A stretch of DNA of 64,000 nucleotides from Streptomyces sp. CA-210063 (GTDB taxonomy: Bacteria; Actinomycetota; Actinomycetes; Streptomycetales; Streptomycetaceae): NCBI RefSeq assembly GCF_024612015.1, contig NZ_CP102512.1:6262001-6326000 (forward strand), written 5' to 3'. How positions within the stretch are numbered: the stretch's first letter is position 1; every line of letters begins with the position of its first letter. A program made the translations under genes and the position numbers. Positions 34,673 to 42,637 of this stretch are shown one piece after another. Below the pieces are notes generated by a model. It saw only the letters and a list, made by a program, of their open reading frames with translations, was not told where the DNA came from and searched no databases.

Positions 34673-34716
34673 GCCGTGCGCCTCGGGTGATGATTCCCCG
34701 GGGCGCACGGCCTTTT
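34673..34716 (+). terminator. Rho-independent terminator after the histidine kinase gene
   Basis: GCCGTGCGCC (34673-34682) pairs perfectly with GGCGCACGGC (34702-34711), inner CGGG/CCCG extends the stem, and CTTTT follows. One of the few hairpins here with a T run. Confidence 0.8.
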
Positions 34717-34834
34717 CCGACGAACTTTTCTGACGAACTGCTGCTCTTCAGGCGGTACGTCGAGCCGTCGGGGGCGACGAGGTCGGCCGGGTCGGCGGCG
34801 AGCCGCTTGCCTGCCGGCGCCGCAGTGGGGGCCA

Positions 34835-35029
34835 CTACCCTCGCAGTCGCCTCGGATCCGGCTGTGGGTCGGGCTCCGGCTCGGGCTCGGGCTCCGGCTC
34901 GGGCTCCGGTTCCGGCTCAGGGCGGCCCTCGGACTCAGGGCGGAGCACGGTCCAGGCGAAGCGCATGGCCAGGGCCAAGGAAGGCACCAGCAGAGTTGCC
35001 GGCAGCAGGCTCCACCATCCCAACCCCAT
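34835..35029 (-). CDS. Small membrane peptide with Glu-Pro repeat tail
   Basis: Sixty-four residues: one hydrophobic helix (WWSLLPATLLVPSLALAMRFAW, given here as the span of residues 5-26) followed by an arginine/proline and then Glu-Pro dipeptide tract about 20 residues long, ending DPQPDPRRLRG. It starts 30 bases after the DUF2269-like gene on the same strand, which suggests one operon. No family recognised. The dipeptide tract comes from a GAGCCC-type repeat on the coding strand and could vary in length. It may be a real small membrane protein, but a repeat-driven chance frame cannot be excluded. Confidence 0.45.
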   Translation of the reverse strand: MGLGWWSLLPATLLVPSLALAMRFAWTVLRPESEGRPEPEPEPEPEPEPEPEPDPQPDPRRLRG

Positions 35030-35059
35030 GGTGCCGGTCCGGGTACCAGCCGGCGAAGG

Positions 35060-35689
35060 TCAGCGGCTTGCCCGCGTCGTCGAGGAGCGGCTCCCGGTCG
35101 AGGTCGTCGACGCGGTCGCGGCGACGCTGTCGGCCGCGCGGCCGGGGCCCTCGGTCCGAGTCGTGCGCCCCGTGGCGGCCCGCTCGCCGCGGGCGGTGGC
35201 CTGCCGCAGCCGACGGCCACGCCTGGTGAGGCCCCAGGGCTTCAGCACCGAGATGGCGGTCATGAAGACGTACGCGGTCAGCGAGACGACCGGTCCGAAC
35301 AGCACGTCTCCCGCGTCGGGCAGCGGGCCGCCCGCCGCGACGGCGGTGAGCGCCGAGTTCACGCCGGGGCGCAGCGCGAAGACCGTGGCGGTGAGGGTGG
35401 CCAGGGTCAGCCAGAACTTCGTCCAGACCCAGCGGTGCCGGGCCAGCCCCCACGGGGTGCCCAGCGACAGCACCAGCCCGCTGCCGAACGTCAGGAGCGC
35501 GACCGGGATCAGGAGCCAGTCCGCGAACAGCTTCATGGCCCGGACGGACGCCTCCACCGTCTCCGAGGACCCGGTGGTGCCCGCGGTGACCCCGAGCGCG
35601 AGCAGCCCGAGCGTGAGCCCGAGCCAGCAGGCGGAGGCGGCGACATGGACGACGAGGAAGCCCCGGCGTACGGGACGGCTTGTCTTCAT
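35060..35689 (-). CDS. DUF2269-like integral membrane protein
   Basis: Membrane protein of 209 residues with four predicted helices: FLVVHVAASACWLGLTLGLL near the start, a second around FADWLLIPVALLTFGSGLVLSLG, a third in WTKFWLTLATLTATVFAL and a fourth in VVSLTAYVFMTAISVLKPWG. The HVAAS...W pattern and GTPWGLARHRWVWTKFWL loop resemble DUF2269 and related predicted membrane proteins. ATG 35689 begins the conserved part; the in-frame extension to 36013 is Pro/Arg-rich shadow. The tail after residue 170 is Arg/Thr/Ser-rich. Role unknown. Confidence 0.72.
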   Translation of the reverse strand: MKTSRPVRRGFLVVHVAASACWLGLTLGLLALGVTAGTTGSSETVEASVRAMKLFADWLLIPVALLTFGSGLVLSLGTPWGLARHRWVWTKFWLTLATLTATVFALRPGVNSALTAVAAGGPLPDAGDVLFGPVVSLTAYVFMTAISVLKPWGLTRRGRRLRQATARGERAATGRTTRTEGPGRAADSVAATASTTSTGSRSSTTRASR

Positions 35690-35820
35690 GCGCACCACGG
35701 TGCCGGGCGGGGGCGCCGGGGTCGTCTGCCGGCGGGAGTATCCGGGGCTACTGGGCTCGGCGTACGGGACGGGGGCACGGCTGCTCCCCCACCGCTCCCC
35801 GCTCCTGTCGGCGCCATCGG

Positions 35821-36113
35821 TGCCTGGGTGATCAGGGGTGGGCGGACGTACGGCAGCGGGTCGCGGCGTTAGGTGCCGCGTCGGCCGACGGCGCGGCGTT
35901 CGGGGAGCTCGGGCACGGGCGGGGCCTGGAGGAACCTCTTGCCGAGGACTCGCCGGCCGAGCTGGAAGCGCAGATGGGCGTGCGCCTGCCGAGGAGTACG
36001 GGACATTCCTCACGCGAGTAGGAGCGGGTGGCGCGGGACCGTCGTACGGGGTCTACCGGGTGTGGCGTGTGGAGGGCCGCTGCCGCTGGGAGGGCGACGG
36101 GGCGGACCTGGCC
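35821..36113 (+). pseudogene. Broken SMI1/KNR4 (SUKH) family gene
   Basis: Two frames join into one SUKH protein. Frame one reads GWADVRQRVAAL...LEEPLAEDSPAELEAQMGVRLP (35839-35988), then the next frame goes on with AEEYGTFLTRVGAGGAGPSYGVYRV and WRVEGRCRWEGDGADL up to about 36113. The family has LPEEYRxFLxxVGAGGAGPxYG here, so one base (a G) was lost near 35987. There is also no plausible start in the first frame, and the 3' end runs into a GGCCCCC repeat after GADL. The gene is therefore dead, or the product needs frameshifting, which is unlikely. SUKH proteins are often immunity proteins to toxins. The rest of the 35690-36326 gap shows the repeat and the ABC-F leader. Confidence 0.7.
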
Positions 36114-36184
36114 TCTGGCCTCTGGCCCCCGGCCCCCGGCCCCCGGCCCCCGGCCCCCGGCCCCCGGCCCCCGGCCCCCGGCCC
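36110..36184. repeat. GGCCCCC heptanucleotide tandem repeat
   Basis: Eight exact GGCCCCC units (36124-36179) plus a partial one, after two degenerate TGGCCTC units. The minus strand carries runs of five G at seven-base steps, which could form G-quadruplexes. It ends the broken SUKH gene and lies 140 bases before the ABC-F start. Confidence 0.9.
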
Positions 36185-36326
36185 TGAGTATGTCCGCCCC
36201 CAGTCCCCGCCCCCGGTCGCGGCGTCCCGCCCCGGTCCCACCCCCGCCCCCCACCCCGCCGCCCGTCACACCCCTCCGCCCCGCGGACTACCCTGGAGGG
36301 TCGATCGTCCCCGTGGCAGGAGAGTA

Positions 36327-38138
36327 ATGGCCGTCAACCTGGTCAATGTCGAGAACGTCAGCAAGGTGTACGGCACCCGCGCCCTGCTCGACGGGGTCTC
36401 GCTCGGCGTCTCCGAAGGGGACCGGATCGGCGTCGTGGGGCGGAACGGGGACGGGAAGACGACCCTGATCCGGATGCTCGCGAAGCTGGAGGAGGCCGAC
36501 TCCGGGCGCGTGACCCACTCCGGCGGCATCCACGTCGGCGTGCTCACCCAGCACGACTCCCTGGACCCGGCCGCCACCGTCCGGCACGAGGTCATCCGGG
36601 ACATGGCGGACCACGAGTGGGCGGGCAACTCCAAGATCCGGGACGTACTGACCGGGCTCTTCGGCGGGCTCGACCTGCCGGGGTTCCCGCAGGGGCTCGA
36701 CACCGTCATCGGCCCGCTCTCCGGCGGTGAGCGGCGGCGTATCGCGCTCGCCAAGCTGCTCATCGAGGAGCAGGACCTGATCGTTCTCGACGAGCCCACC
36801 AACCACCTCGACGTGGAGGGCATCTCCTGGCTCGCCCAGCACCTCCGTGAGCGGCGCTCCGCGCTGGTCTGCGTCACCCACGACCGGTGGTTCCTGGACC
36901 AGGTGTGCACGCGGATGTGGGACGTGCAGAAGGGCTCGGTCTTCGAGTACGAGGGCGGGTACTCCGACTACGTCTTCGCACGCGCCGAGCGGGAGCGCAT
37001 CGCCGCCACCGAGGAGACCAAGCGGCAGAACCTGGTCCGCAAGGAACTGGCGTGGCTGCGGCGCGGGGCGCCCGCCCGTACGTCGAAGCCGCGGTTCCGG
37101 GTCGAGGCGGCGAACGAACTGATCGCGGACGTGCCGCCGCCGCGCGACACCAGCGAGCTGATGAAGTTCGCGTCGTCCCGGCTGGGCAGGACCGTCTTCG
37201 ACCTGGAGGACGTCACCGTGCAGGCCGGGCCGAAGGTGCTGCTGAAGCATCTGACGTGGCACCTCGGGCCGGGCGACCGGATCGGACTCGTCGGGGTCAA
37301 CGGCGCCGGCAAGACCTCCCTGCTGCGGGCCATGGCCGAGGCCGCGCGCAGCGACGGCGAGAAGCAGCCCGCCGCCGGACGCGTCGTCACCGGCAAGACC
37401 GTCAAGCTCGCGTACCTGTCCCAGGAGGTCGCCGAGCTCGACCCCACCTGGCGGGTGCTCCAGGCCGTGCAGCAGATCCGCGACCGCGTCGACCTCGGCA
37501 AGGGGCGCGAGATGACGGCGGGGCAGCTCTGCGAGACCTTCGGGTTCAACAAGGAGAAGCAGTGGACGCCGGTGGGCGACCTCAGCGGTGGTGAGCGGCG
37601 GCGGCTCCAGATTCTGCGGCTGCTCATGGACGAGCCCAACGTCCTCTTCCTCGACGAGCCGACGAACGACCTCGACATCGAGACCCTCACGCAGTTGGAG
37701 GACCTCCTCGACGGCTGGCCGGGGTCGATGATCGTGATCTCCCACGACCGGTTCTTCATCGAGCGCACGACCGACAAGGTGTTCGCCCTCCTCGGCGACG
37801 CGACGCTGCGGATGCTGCCGCGCGGGATCGACGAGTACATCGAGCGGCGCCACAAGATGGAGGAGGCCGCCGCGGCCTCCGCCGGGGTGGCCGTGAAGCC
37901 CGCCGCCGAGGCCGCGCAGAAGAACGCCGCGGACGCCCGGGCCGCGAAGAAGGAACTCCAGAAGATCGAGCGGCAGTTGGACAAGGTCTCCGAGAAGGAG
38001 GCGAAGTTGCACGCGCGGATCGCGGAGAACGCGACGGACTTCGCGAAGGTGGGGGAACTCGACGGGGAGTTGCGGGCGTTGGGCGCCGAGAAGGAAGAGC
38101 TTGAGATGCGGTGGCTGGAACTCGCCGAGGAAGCGTGA
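36327..38138 (+). CDS. ABC-F family ATPase (EttA/Uup-like)
   Basis: Ribosome-associated ABC protein of 603 residues without membrane helices. Two nucleotide-binding domains are seen: the first with GRNGDGKTT (Walker A, about 35-43), LSGGERRR and LIVLDEPTNHLD; the second with GVNGAGKTS, LSGGERRR and VLFLDEPTNDLD. The linker between them (about 215-285) is charged as expected. The C-terminal ~90 residues form an Ala/Lys/Glu-rich coiled coil like that of Uup. ATG 36327 follows CAGGAGAG. ABC-F proteins aid translation or confer ribosome protection; which of these applies cannot be told, though no antibiotic cluster adjoins, so a housekeeping role is likelier. Confidence 0.92.
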   Translation: MAVNLVNVENVSKVYGTRALLDGVSLGVSEGDRIGVVGRNGDGKTTLIRMLAKLEEADSGRVTHSGGIHVGVLTQHDSLDPAATVRHEVIRDMADHEWAGNSKIRDVLTGLFGGLDLPGFPQGLDTVIGPLSGGERRRIALAKLLIEEQDLIVLDEPTNHLDVEGISWLAQHLRERRSALVCVTHDRWFLDQVCTRMWDVQKGSVFEYEGGYSDYVFARAERERIAATEETKRQNLVRKELAWLRRGAPARTSKPRFRVEAANELIADVPPPRDTSELMKFASSRLGRTVFDLEDVTVQAGPKVLLKHLTWHLGPGDRIGLVGVNGAGKTSLLRAMAEAARSDGEKQPAAGRVVTGKTVKLAYLSQEVAELDPTWRVLQAVQQIRDRVDLGKGREMTAGQLCETFGFNKEKQWTPVGDLSGGERRRLQILRLLMDEPNVLFLDEPTNDLDIETLTQLEDLLDGWPGSMIVISHDRFFIERTTDKVFALLGDATLRMLPRGIDEYIERRHKMEEAAAASAGVAVKPAAEAAQKNAADARAAKKELQKIERQLDKVSEKEAKLHARIAENATDFAKVGELDGELRALGAEKEELEMRWLELAEEA

Positions 38139-38174
38139 GGGTTCGCCCAGTCGCCGTGGGGTGCGGTGTTCGAT

Positions 38175-38285
38175 TGCGGGTGCGGGTGCGGGTGCGGGTG
38201 CGGGTGCGGGTTGTTCGTGGTTGCTCGCGCCCACGCGGCGGAGCCGCATATCGACACAGCCCCGCGCCCCTTGAGGGGCGCGACT
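38175..38285. repeat. Dispersed intergenic repeat, copy 9, with GCGGGT hexamer array
   Basis: Six GCGGGT units (38176-38211) replace the usual single end, followed by TTCGTGGTTGCTCGCGCCCACGCG-type sequence, GCGGAGCCGCATATCGACAC, and CCCCGCGCCCCTTGAGGGGCG. It lies in the 407-base gap after the ABC-F gene. Confidence 0.75.
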
Positions 38286-38383
38286 CCTGACCGGCGCTCA
38301 TAAGTTCCCTGGCCTTCAAATGGCGTATCGCGCACGGCGCGCACGTCCCGTGAAGGGGGCGTGAAGGAGCGTAACGAGGGCAT

Positions 38384-38429
38384 CACGGGCCGGTTCTCCC
38401 TTGGGAACAGGGGAGCGACCGGCCCCGTG
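38384..38429 (+). promoter_or_regulatory. Long hairpin in the leader of the 38546 gene
   Basis: CACGGGCCGGT (38384-38394) pairs with ACCGGCCCCGTG (38418-38429, one bulge), with an inner CTCCC/GGGAG stem. Further on, GTCTGAGAAG occurs twice (38460-38469 and 38480-38489), with TGAGA-AGAG-TCTCA inside. Attenuator, terminator or operators are all possible. Confidence 0.45.
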
Positions 38430-38545
38430 CGTGGGAGCGTCGCAGTGATAGAAAGAGCCGTCTGAGAAGAGTCTCAACAGTCTGAGAAGCGACACCACGC
38501 GTGACCACGGGTGGCTCGAAAGCAGCGAACAGGGGGAAAGCGCTG

Positions 38546-40375
38546 ATGACTCAGCCACCCGATCAGCCGCCGCAGGGCGGCTTCGGAACTCCGCAGCACC
38601 CACCACACCAGTCACAGCCGCAACCGCCGCAACCGCCGTACGGCTACCCGCAGACGCCCCCGCCGCAGGGCCCGCCCGCGCAGGGCCCCGGCTACGGCTA
38701 CCCCCAGCAACCGCCCGCGCAACAGGGCCCGTACGCCCAGCCCGCGCAGTCCGGTCAGTACGCCCAGCCGCAGCAGCCCGGCCCGTACGCGCAGCCGCAG
38801 CAGTCGGGGCCGTACGCGCAGCCCGGCCCGTACAACCCGGCGTCGCAGGCCGGTTACGGCTACCCGCAGCCCCAGTACCCGGGCGGGCCCACCCCGCCGG
38901 ACGGCGGCGGAGGCTCGAAGAACCCCTTCAAGGGCAAGCCCGCGATGATTGTCGGCGCCGCCGTGGCCGCGCTGCTCGTGGTCGGCGGCACGGTGTTCGC
39001 GGTGACGAGCCTCGGTGACGACGGCGAGAAGAAGCCGGTCGCCAAGGAGAGCGCGAGCCCCACCGGGGACGGCAAGCCCACCCCTTCGCCCACCCAGCCC
39101 GTCAACAAGGGCGACGGCAGCGGCGACGGCGCCGAGGACGTCGACGTCTCCGACCTCAACGCGGACCGCAAGGCCGGCGAGGCGAAGGTGCTCTGGTACA
39201 AGAGCGCGCCCGACGCCCCCGGTTCCGGCGCCAACGCCCCCGGCCTGTGGGTGACCGACAAGGTCGCGGTGAAGCCGGCGTACAAGCAGCTCTTCGCCTA
39301 CAACGTCGGTGACGGGAACCCTGCCTGGGACCCGATCGAGTTCCCCGGCAAGGTCTGCTCGGTCACCCCGGAGGCGACCTCCGGCGGCCGGGTCGTGATC
39401 TCGTACCAGAAGACCACCTCGGCGAACGCCGAGTGCGACCAGCTCCAGCAGGTGGACCTGAACACCGGCGAGAAGGGCTGGTCGGCGGAGCTGGAGAAGA
39501 GCGACCTGTTCGACAGCGCCAGCAGCGTGCAGCTGTCCGTCACCGGTGACACGTTGATGGTGGGCCGCTCGCAGTCCGGGACGGCGTACGACGTCAACAC
39601 CGGCAAGAAGCTGTGGGACAAGAAGAACTACGGCCAGTCCTGCTACCCGGCCGGGTTCGCGGGCGGCACGCGGCTGATCTCCCTCTCCTCCTGCGCGGTG
39701 ACCACCGACAAGGAGCACGACGAGGTCCAGGAGCTGGACCCGAAGACCGGCAAGGCCAAGTGGACGTGGAAGGTCCCCAAGGGCTGGCGGGTCGAGCACG
39801 CGTACTCCGTGGACCCGCTCGTCCTCTACCTCACCAATGAGGAAGACAACACCTGGAACATCGCGACCCTGAAGGCCGACGGCTCGATCCGTTCACAGGT
39901 CGACCCCGCCGCCGAGCCGTTCGCGCCCGAGTGCGACGGCGGGATCATCACCCGCGACATCCAGAGCTGCGTGGGCGTCGCGGCCGACGCGAACACCGTC
40001 TACCTGCCGACCGAGGAGAAGGACGGCACGAACGAGATCGTCGCGCTGAACCTCGCGACCGGCAAGGAGAAGTGGCGCGTCAAGTCCCCCTCCTCCGACG
40101 CGGTGATGGCGTCGGTCAAGATCGACGGCTCGAAGCTGATCGCGTACGTGGAGCCGTCGCAGGGCGAGGGCGGCCAGGTCGTGTCCTTCCCGACGACCGG
40201 CGGCAACCACAAGGCGACCAAGCTCCTGCAACTGCCGGCGAGCGCCGCGAAGATCGAGAGCACCTTCTACAGGGAGGCCGTCGACTACGTGGACGGGCGC
40301 TTCTACATCTCCAACACCCTGCTGAACGGTGCCGACGACGCGAAGGAGAAGTTGATGCTGGCCTACGGCAAGTGA
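38546..40375 (+). CDS. Membrane-anchored PQQ-like beta-propeller protein, first of a tandem pair
   Basis: Protein of 609 residues. The cytoplasmic N-terminus (to about 130) is built of Pro/Gln/Gly/Tyr repeats (GPYAQPQQ, GYGYPQ). One membrane helix follows (AMIVGAAVAALLVVGGTVFAV, about 133-153), then a charged Pro/Ser linker and an extracellular eight-bladed-type propeller of PQQ repeats, as in NTGEKGWSAEL, NTGKKLWDKK, KTGKAKWTWKV and ATGKEKWRVK. Such propellers bind proteins or scaffold the envelope; no quinone use is implied. ATG 38546 follows AGGGGGAAAG. It is 64 bp before its paralogue, so they are likely cotranscribed. Function unknown. Confidence 0.88.
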   Translation: MTQPPDQPPQGGFGTPQHPPHQSQPQPPQPPYGYPQTPPPQGPPAQGPGYGYPQQPPAQQGPYAQPAQSGQYAQPQQPGPYAQPQQSGPYAQPGPYNPASQAGYGYPQPQYPGGPTPPDGGGGSKNPFKGKPAMIVGAAVAALLVVGGTVFAVTSLGDDGEKKPVAKESASPTGDGKPTPSPTQPVNKGDGSGDGAEDVDVSDLNADRKAGEAKVLWYKSAPDAPGSGANAPGLWVTDKVAVKPAYKQLFAYNVGDGNPAWDPIEFPGKVCSVTPEATSGGRVVISYQKTTSANAECDQLQQVDLNTGEKGWSAELEKSDLFDSASSVQLSVTGDTLMVGRSQSGTAYDVNTGKKLWDKKNYGQSCYPAGFAGGTRLISLSSCAVTTDKEHDEVQELDPKTGKAKWTWKVPKGWRVEHAYSVDPLVLYLTNEEDNTWNIATLKADGSIRSQVDPAAEPFAPECDGGIITRDIQSCVGVAADANTVYLPTEEKDGTNEIVALNLATGKEKWRVKSPSSDAVMASVKIDGSKLIAYVEPSQGEGGQVVSFPTTGGNHKATKLLQLPASAAKIESTFYREAVDYVDGRFYISNTLLNGADDAKEKLMLAYGK

Positions 40376-40439
40376 CCTCCCGACCCTTCCCGTTCGTCCC
40401 CCATCCGTCCACCCAGATCCGCTCCGAGGTATCCACGTC

Positions 40440-42377
40440 ATGACGCAGCCGCCGCCCCCGCCGAACCAGCCGCCGGGCCCGCCCCCGAACCAGCCGCCCG
40501 CCCAGCCCCCGCAGGACGCCCCGCCGCAGGGCGGCTTCGGCGCGCCCACGCCCCCGCCGCAGGGCGGTTTCGGCGCCCCGACGCCCCCGCCGCAGGGCCC
40601 GCCCGCCCAGGGGCCGGGCTACGGCTACCCGCAGGCACCCCCGGCCCAGCAGACCCCGCCGCCGGCCCAGCCGCCGCAGGGCCCCCCGCCCGCGCAGGGC
40701 CCCGGCTACGGCTACCCGCAGCAGACGCCTCCGCCCCAGCCCGGCTACGGCTACCCGGGCCAGCCGGGCCAGCCGGGCCCCTACGGCCAGCAGCCGCAGC
40801 CGGGCCCCTACGGCCAGCAGCCGTACGGCTATCAGCCGCAGACCATGCCGATGCAGCCGCAGGTGGGCCAGGCCCCGGTCGGCAAGAAGAAGCTCAACTC
40901 CACGGCGATCATCATCACCGCGGCGGTCGCGGCCATCGCGCTCATCGTCGGCGGCGGCGTCTATGTCGCCACCTCCGCCGGGGACGACGACAACGGCAAG
41001 AAGGACACCGCCAGTTCGGAGGGCACGACCGGCGGCAAGAACGACCCCAAGGGCGACGACGGCGGCACGTCGTCGTCCGGCGGCTCGTCCACCGGCGGCG
41101 TCGAGGTGCCGACCGAGGCGCAGGAGAAGGTGCCGTCCAGCACCGGCGCGAAGATCCTCTTCCAGGTGCCCGCGCACGAGGTCAAGGAAAAGCTGCAGAT
41201 CGACAGCGTCAAGGGCTCCTGGCTGACGAAGACCACGTACGCGAAGGCCGCCGTCAACCAGATCATCGGTTACGACCCGGACAGCGGGAAGTCCAAGTGG
41301 ACGCTGGACCTGACCGGTCAGACCTGTGCGAGCTCCCGTGAGGTCACCACCGAGGGCGTCGCCGTCGTGGTGACGGAGGCGGCCAAGCGCAAGAACAAGG
41401 ACGACCGCCAGCCCTGCACCGAGGTCACCGCGTTCAACGTGGAGACCGGCAAGGAGCTGTGGACCAAGAGCTCCGAGCTGAGCGGCGAGAAGGTGCCGTT
41501 CGGCGAGGTCACCATCTCCGGTACGACGGTCGCCGCGGCCGGCGGCTACTCCGGCGGCGCCGCCTTCGACGTCAACTCCGGCAAGGTGCTGTGGTCGCCG
41601 AAGGTCGGCGAGTGCACCGACGAGGGCTACGCGGGCGGCGCCCAGCTGATCGCGGTCCGCAAGTGCGGCGACTACGGCAGCGAGACCTTCGAGATCCAGC
41701 TGCTCGACCCGAAGTCGGGCAGCGTCAAGTGGACCTACAAGGTGCCGTCCGGCATCCAGCGAGCCAAGATCATCTCCACCAACCCGGTGGTCTTCGGTGT
41801 GGTGACGGGCAGCGACGTCCCGCTGACCGGCACGACCGACATCTTCTCGCTCGACGAGAGCGGCAAGCTGCGCGCCAAGATCTCCATCCCGGACGACAAG
41901 TACAACTACGAGTGCCCGGTGCGCGGCGTCTGGGCCTGCAAGGGCATCTACGTCGGCAACGACAAGGTGTACATGCCGACCGAGAACCACGACGGCACCG
42001 GCTCGTACAGCTCGACCAACGAGATCGTCTCCTTCTCGCTGGCCACCGGTAAGTCCACCGGCGACCGGGTCGACGCGGGCGACGACTACGAGCTGTTCCC
42101 GATCCGCATGGACGGGCCGAACATCATCGCCTGGAAGGACGGCCCGTACGACAAGGGCTCCCAGGTGGTCTCCGTCGACGGCAAGACGCTGAAGCAGACG
42201 GTGCTCCTGGAGACCCCGGCCACCGACACGGTCCGCTCCACGATCAGCAGCATGGTCCCGACGATGAGTGAGCTCCTCTACACCGACGGACGGCTCTTCA
42301 TGGGCAAGGAACTCGTCAGCCAGCCGTACTCGAAGGACGAGAAGGAGTACACGGCGCTCGGCTTCGGGGCGAAGTAA
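40440..42377 (+). CDS. Membrane-anchored PQQ-like beta-propeller protein, second of a tandem pair
   Basis: Protein of 645 residues with the same plan as its neighbour: Pro/Gln/Gly-rich N-terminus of about 150 residues (PPPQGGFGAP and GPYGQQP repeats), one membrane helix (about 160-182, AIIITAAVAAIALIVGGGVYV), Asp/Gly/Ser-rich linker, then PQQ-type blades such as DSGKSKWTLDL, ETGKELWTK, NSGKVLWSPK and KSGSVKWTYK. ATG 40440 follows GAGGT. Duplication of the upstream gene is evident from the shared layout. A strong hairpin follows the stop. Confidence 0.88.
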   Translation: MTQPPPPPNQPPGPPPNQPPAQPPQDAPPQGGFGAPTPPPQGGFGAPTPPPQGPPAQGPGYGYPQAPPAQQTPPPAQPPQGPPPAQGPGYGYPQQTPPPQPGYGYPGQPGQPGPYGQQPQPGPYGQQPYGYQPQTMPMQPQVGQAPVGKKKLNSTAIIITAAVAAIALIVGGGVYVATSAGDDDNGKKDTASSEGTTGGKNDPKGDDGGTSSSGGSSTGGVEVPTEAQEKVPSSTGAKILFQVPAHEVKEKLQIDSVKGSWLTKTTYAKAAVNQIIGYDPDSGKSKWTLDLTGQTCASSREVTTEGVAVVVTEAAKRKNKDDRQPCTEVTAFNVETGKELWTKSSELSGEKVPFGEVTISGTTVAAAGGYSGGAAFDVNSGKVLWSPKVGECTDEGYAGGAQLIAVRKCGDYGSETFEIQLLDPKSGSVKWTYKVPSGIQRAKIISTNPVVFGVVTGSDVPLTGTTDIFSLDESGKLRAKISIPDDKYNYECPVRGVWACKGIYVGNDKVYMPTENHDGTGSYSSTNEIVSFSLATGKSTGDRVDAGDDYELFPIRMDGPNIIAWKDGPYDKGSQVVSVDGKTLKQTVLLETPATDTVRSTISSMVPTMSELLYTDGRLFMGKELVSQPYSKDEKEYTALGFGAK

Positions 42378-42404
42378 CCCCACGCGCCCCCTCGGCCTCG
42401 CTCG

Positions 42405-42436
42405 ACGGCCCCGTCCCAGCTCAGGGGCGGGGCCGT
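42405..42436 (+). terminator. Hairpin terminator after the PQQ-propeller pair
   Basis: ACGGCCCCG (42405-42413) pairs perfectly with CGGGGCCGT (42428-42436). Further into the gap, ATCGGAG (42461-42467) and CTCCGAT (42495-42501) form a second inverted repeat ahead of the LuxR gene. Confidence 0.7.
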
Positions 42437-42637
42437 GGACGTATCCCTCATCACGCTCGAATCGGAGGGAATTTCGGTAATCCGGGGCACTTCTCTCCGA
42501 TAGGGGGAGCGCAACGTCGAACAAGCGTGTAGCTTCCGGGGGCATGAGAGCGGGGGAGCAGACGGGGAAGTCGGGGGGCTTCTGTCCGTGAGCACCGGTG
42601 GGCAGCCATAGTTGGCAACCATTGGGGGGACTGGGGG

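Noticed and set aside
38501..38545. Longer start of the first PQQ-propeller protein
   Set aside because: The in-frame GTG at 38501 lacks a ribosome site; AGGGGGAAAG directly precedes ATG 38546.
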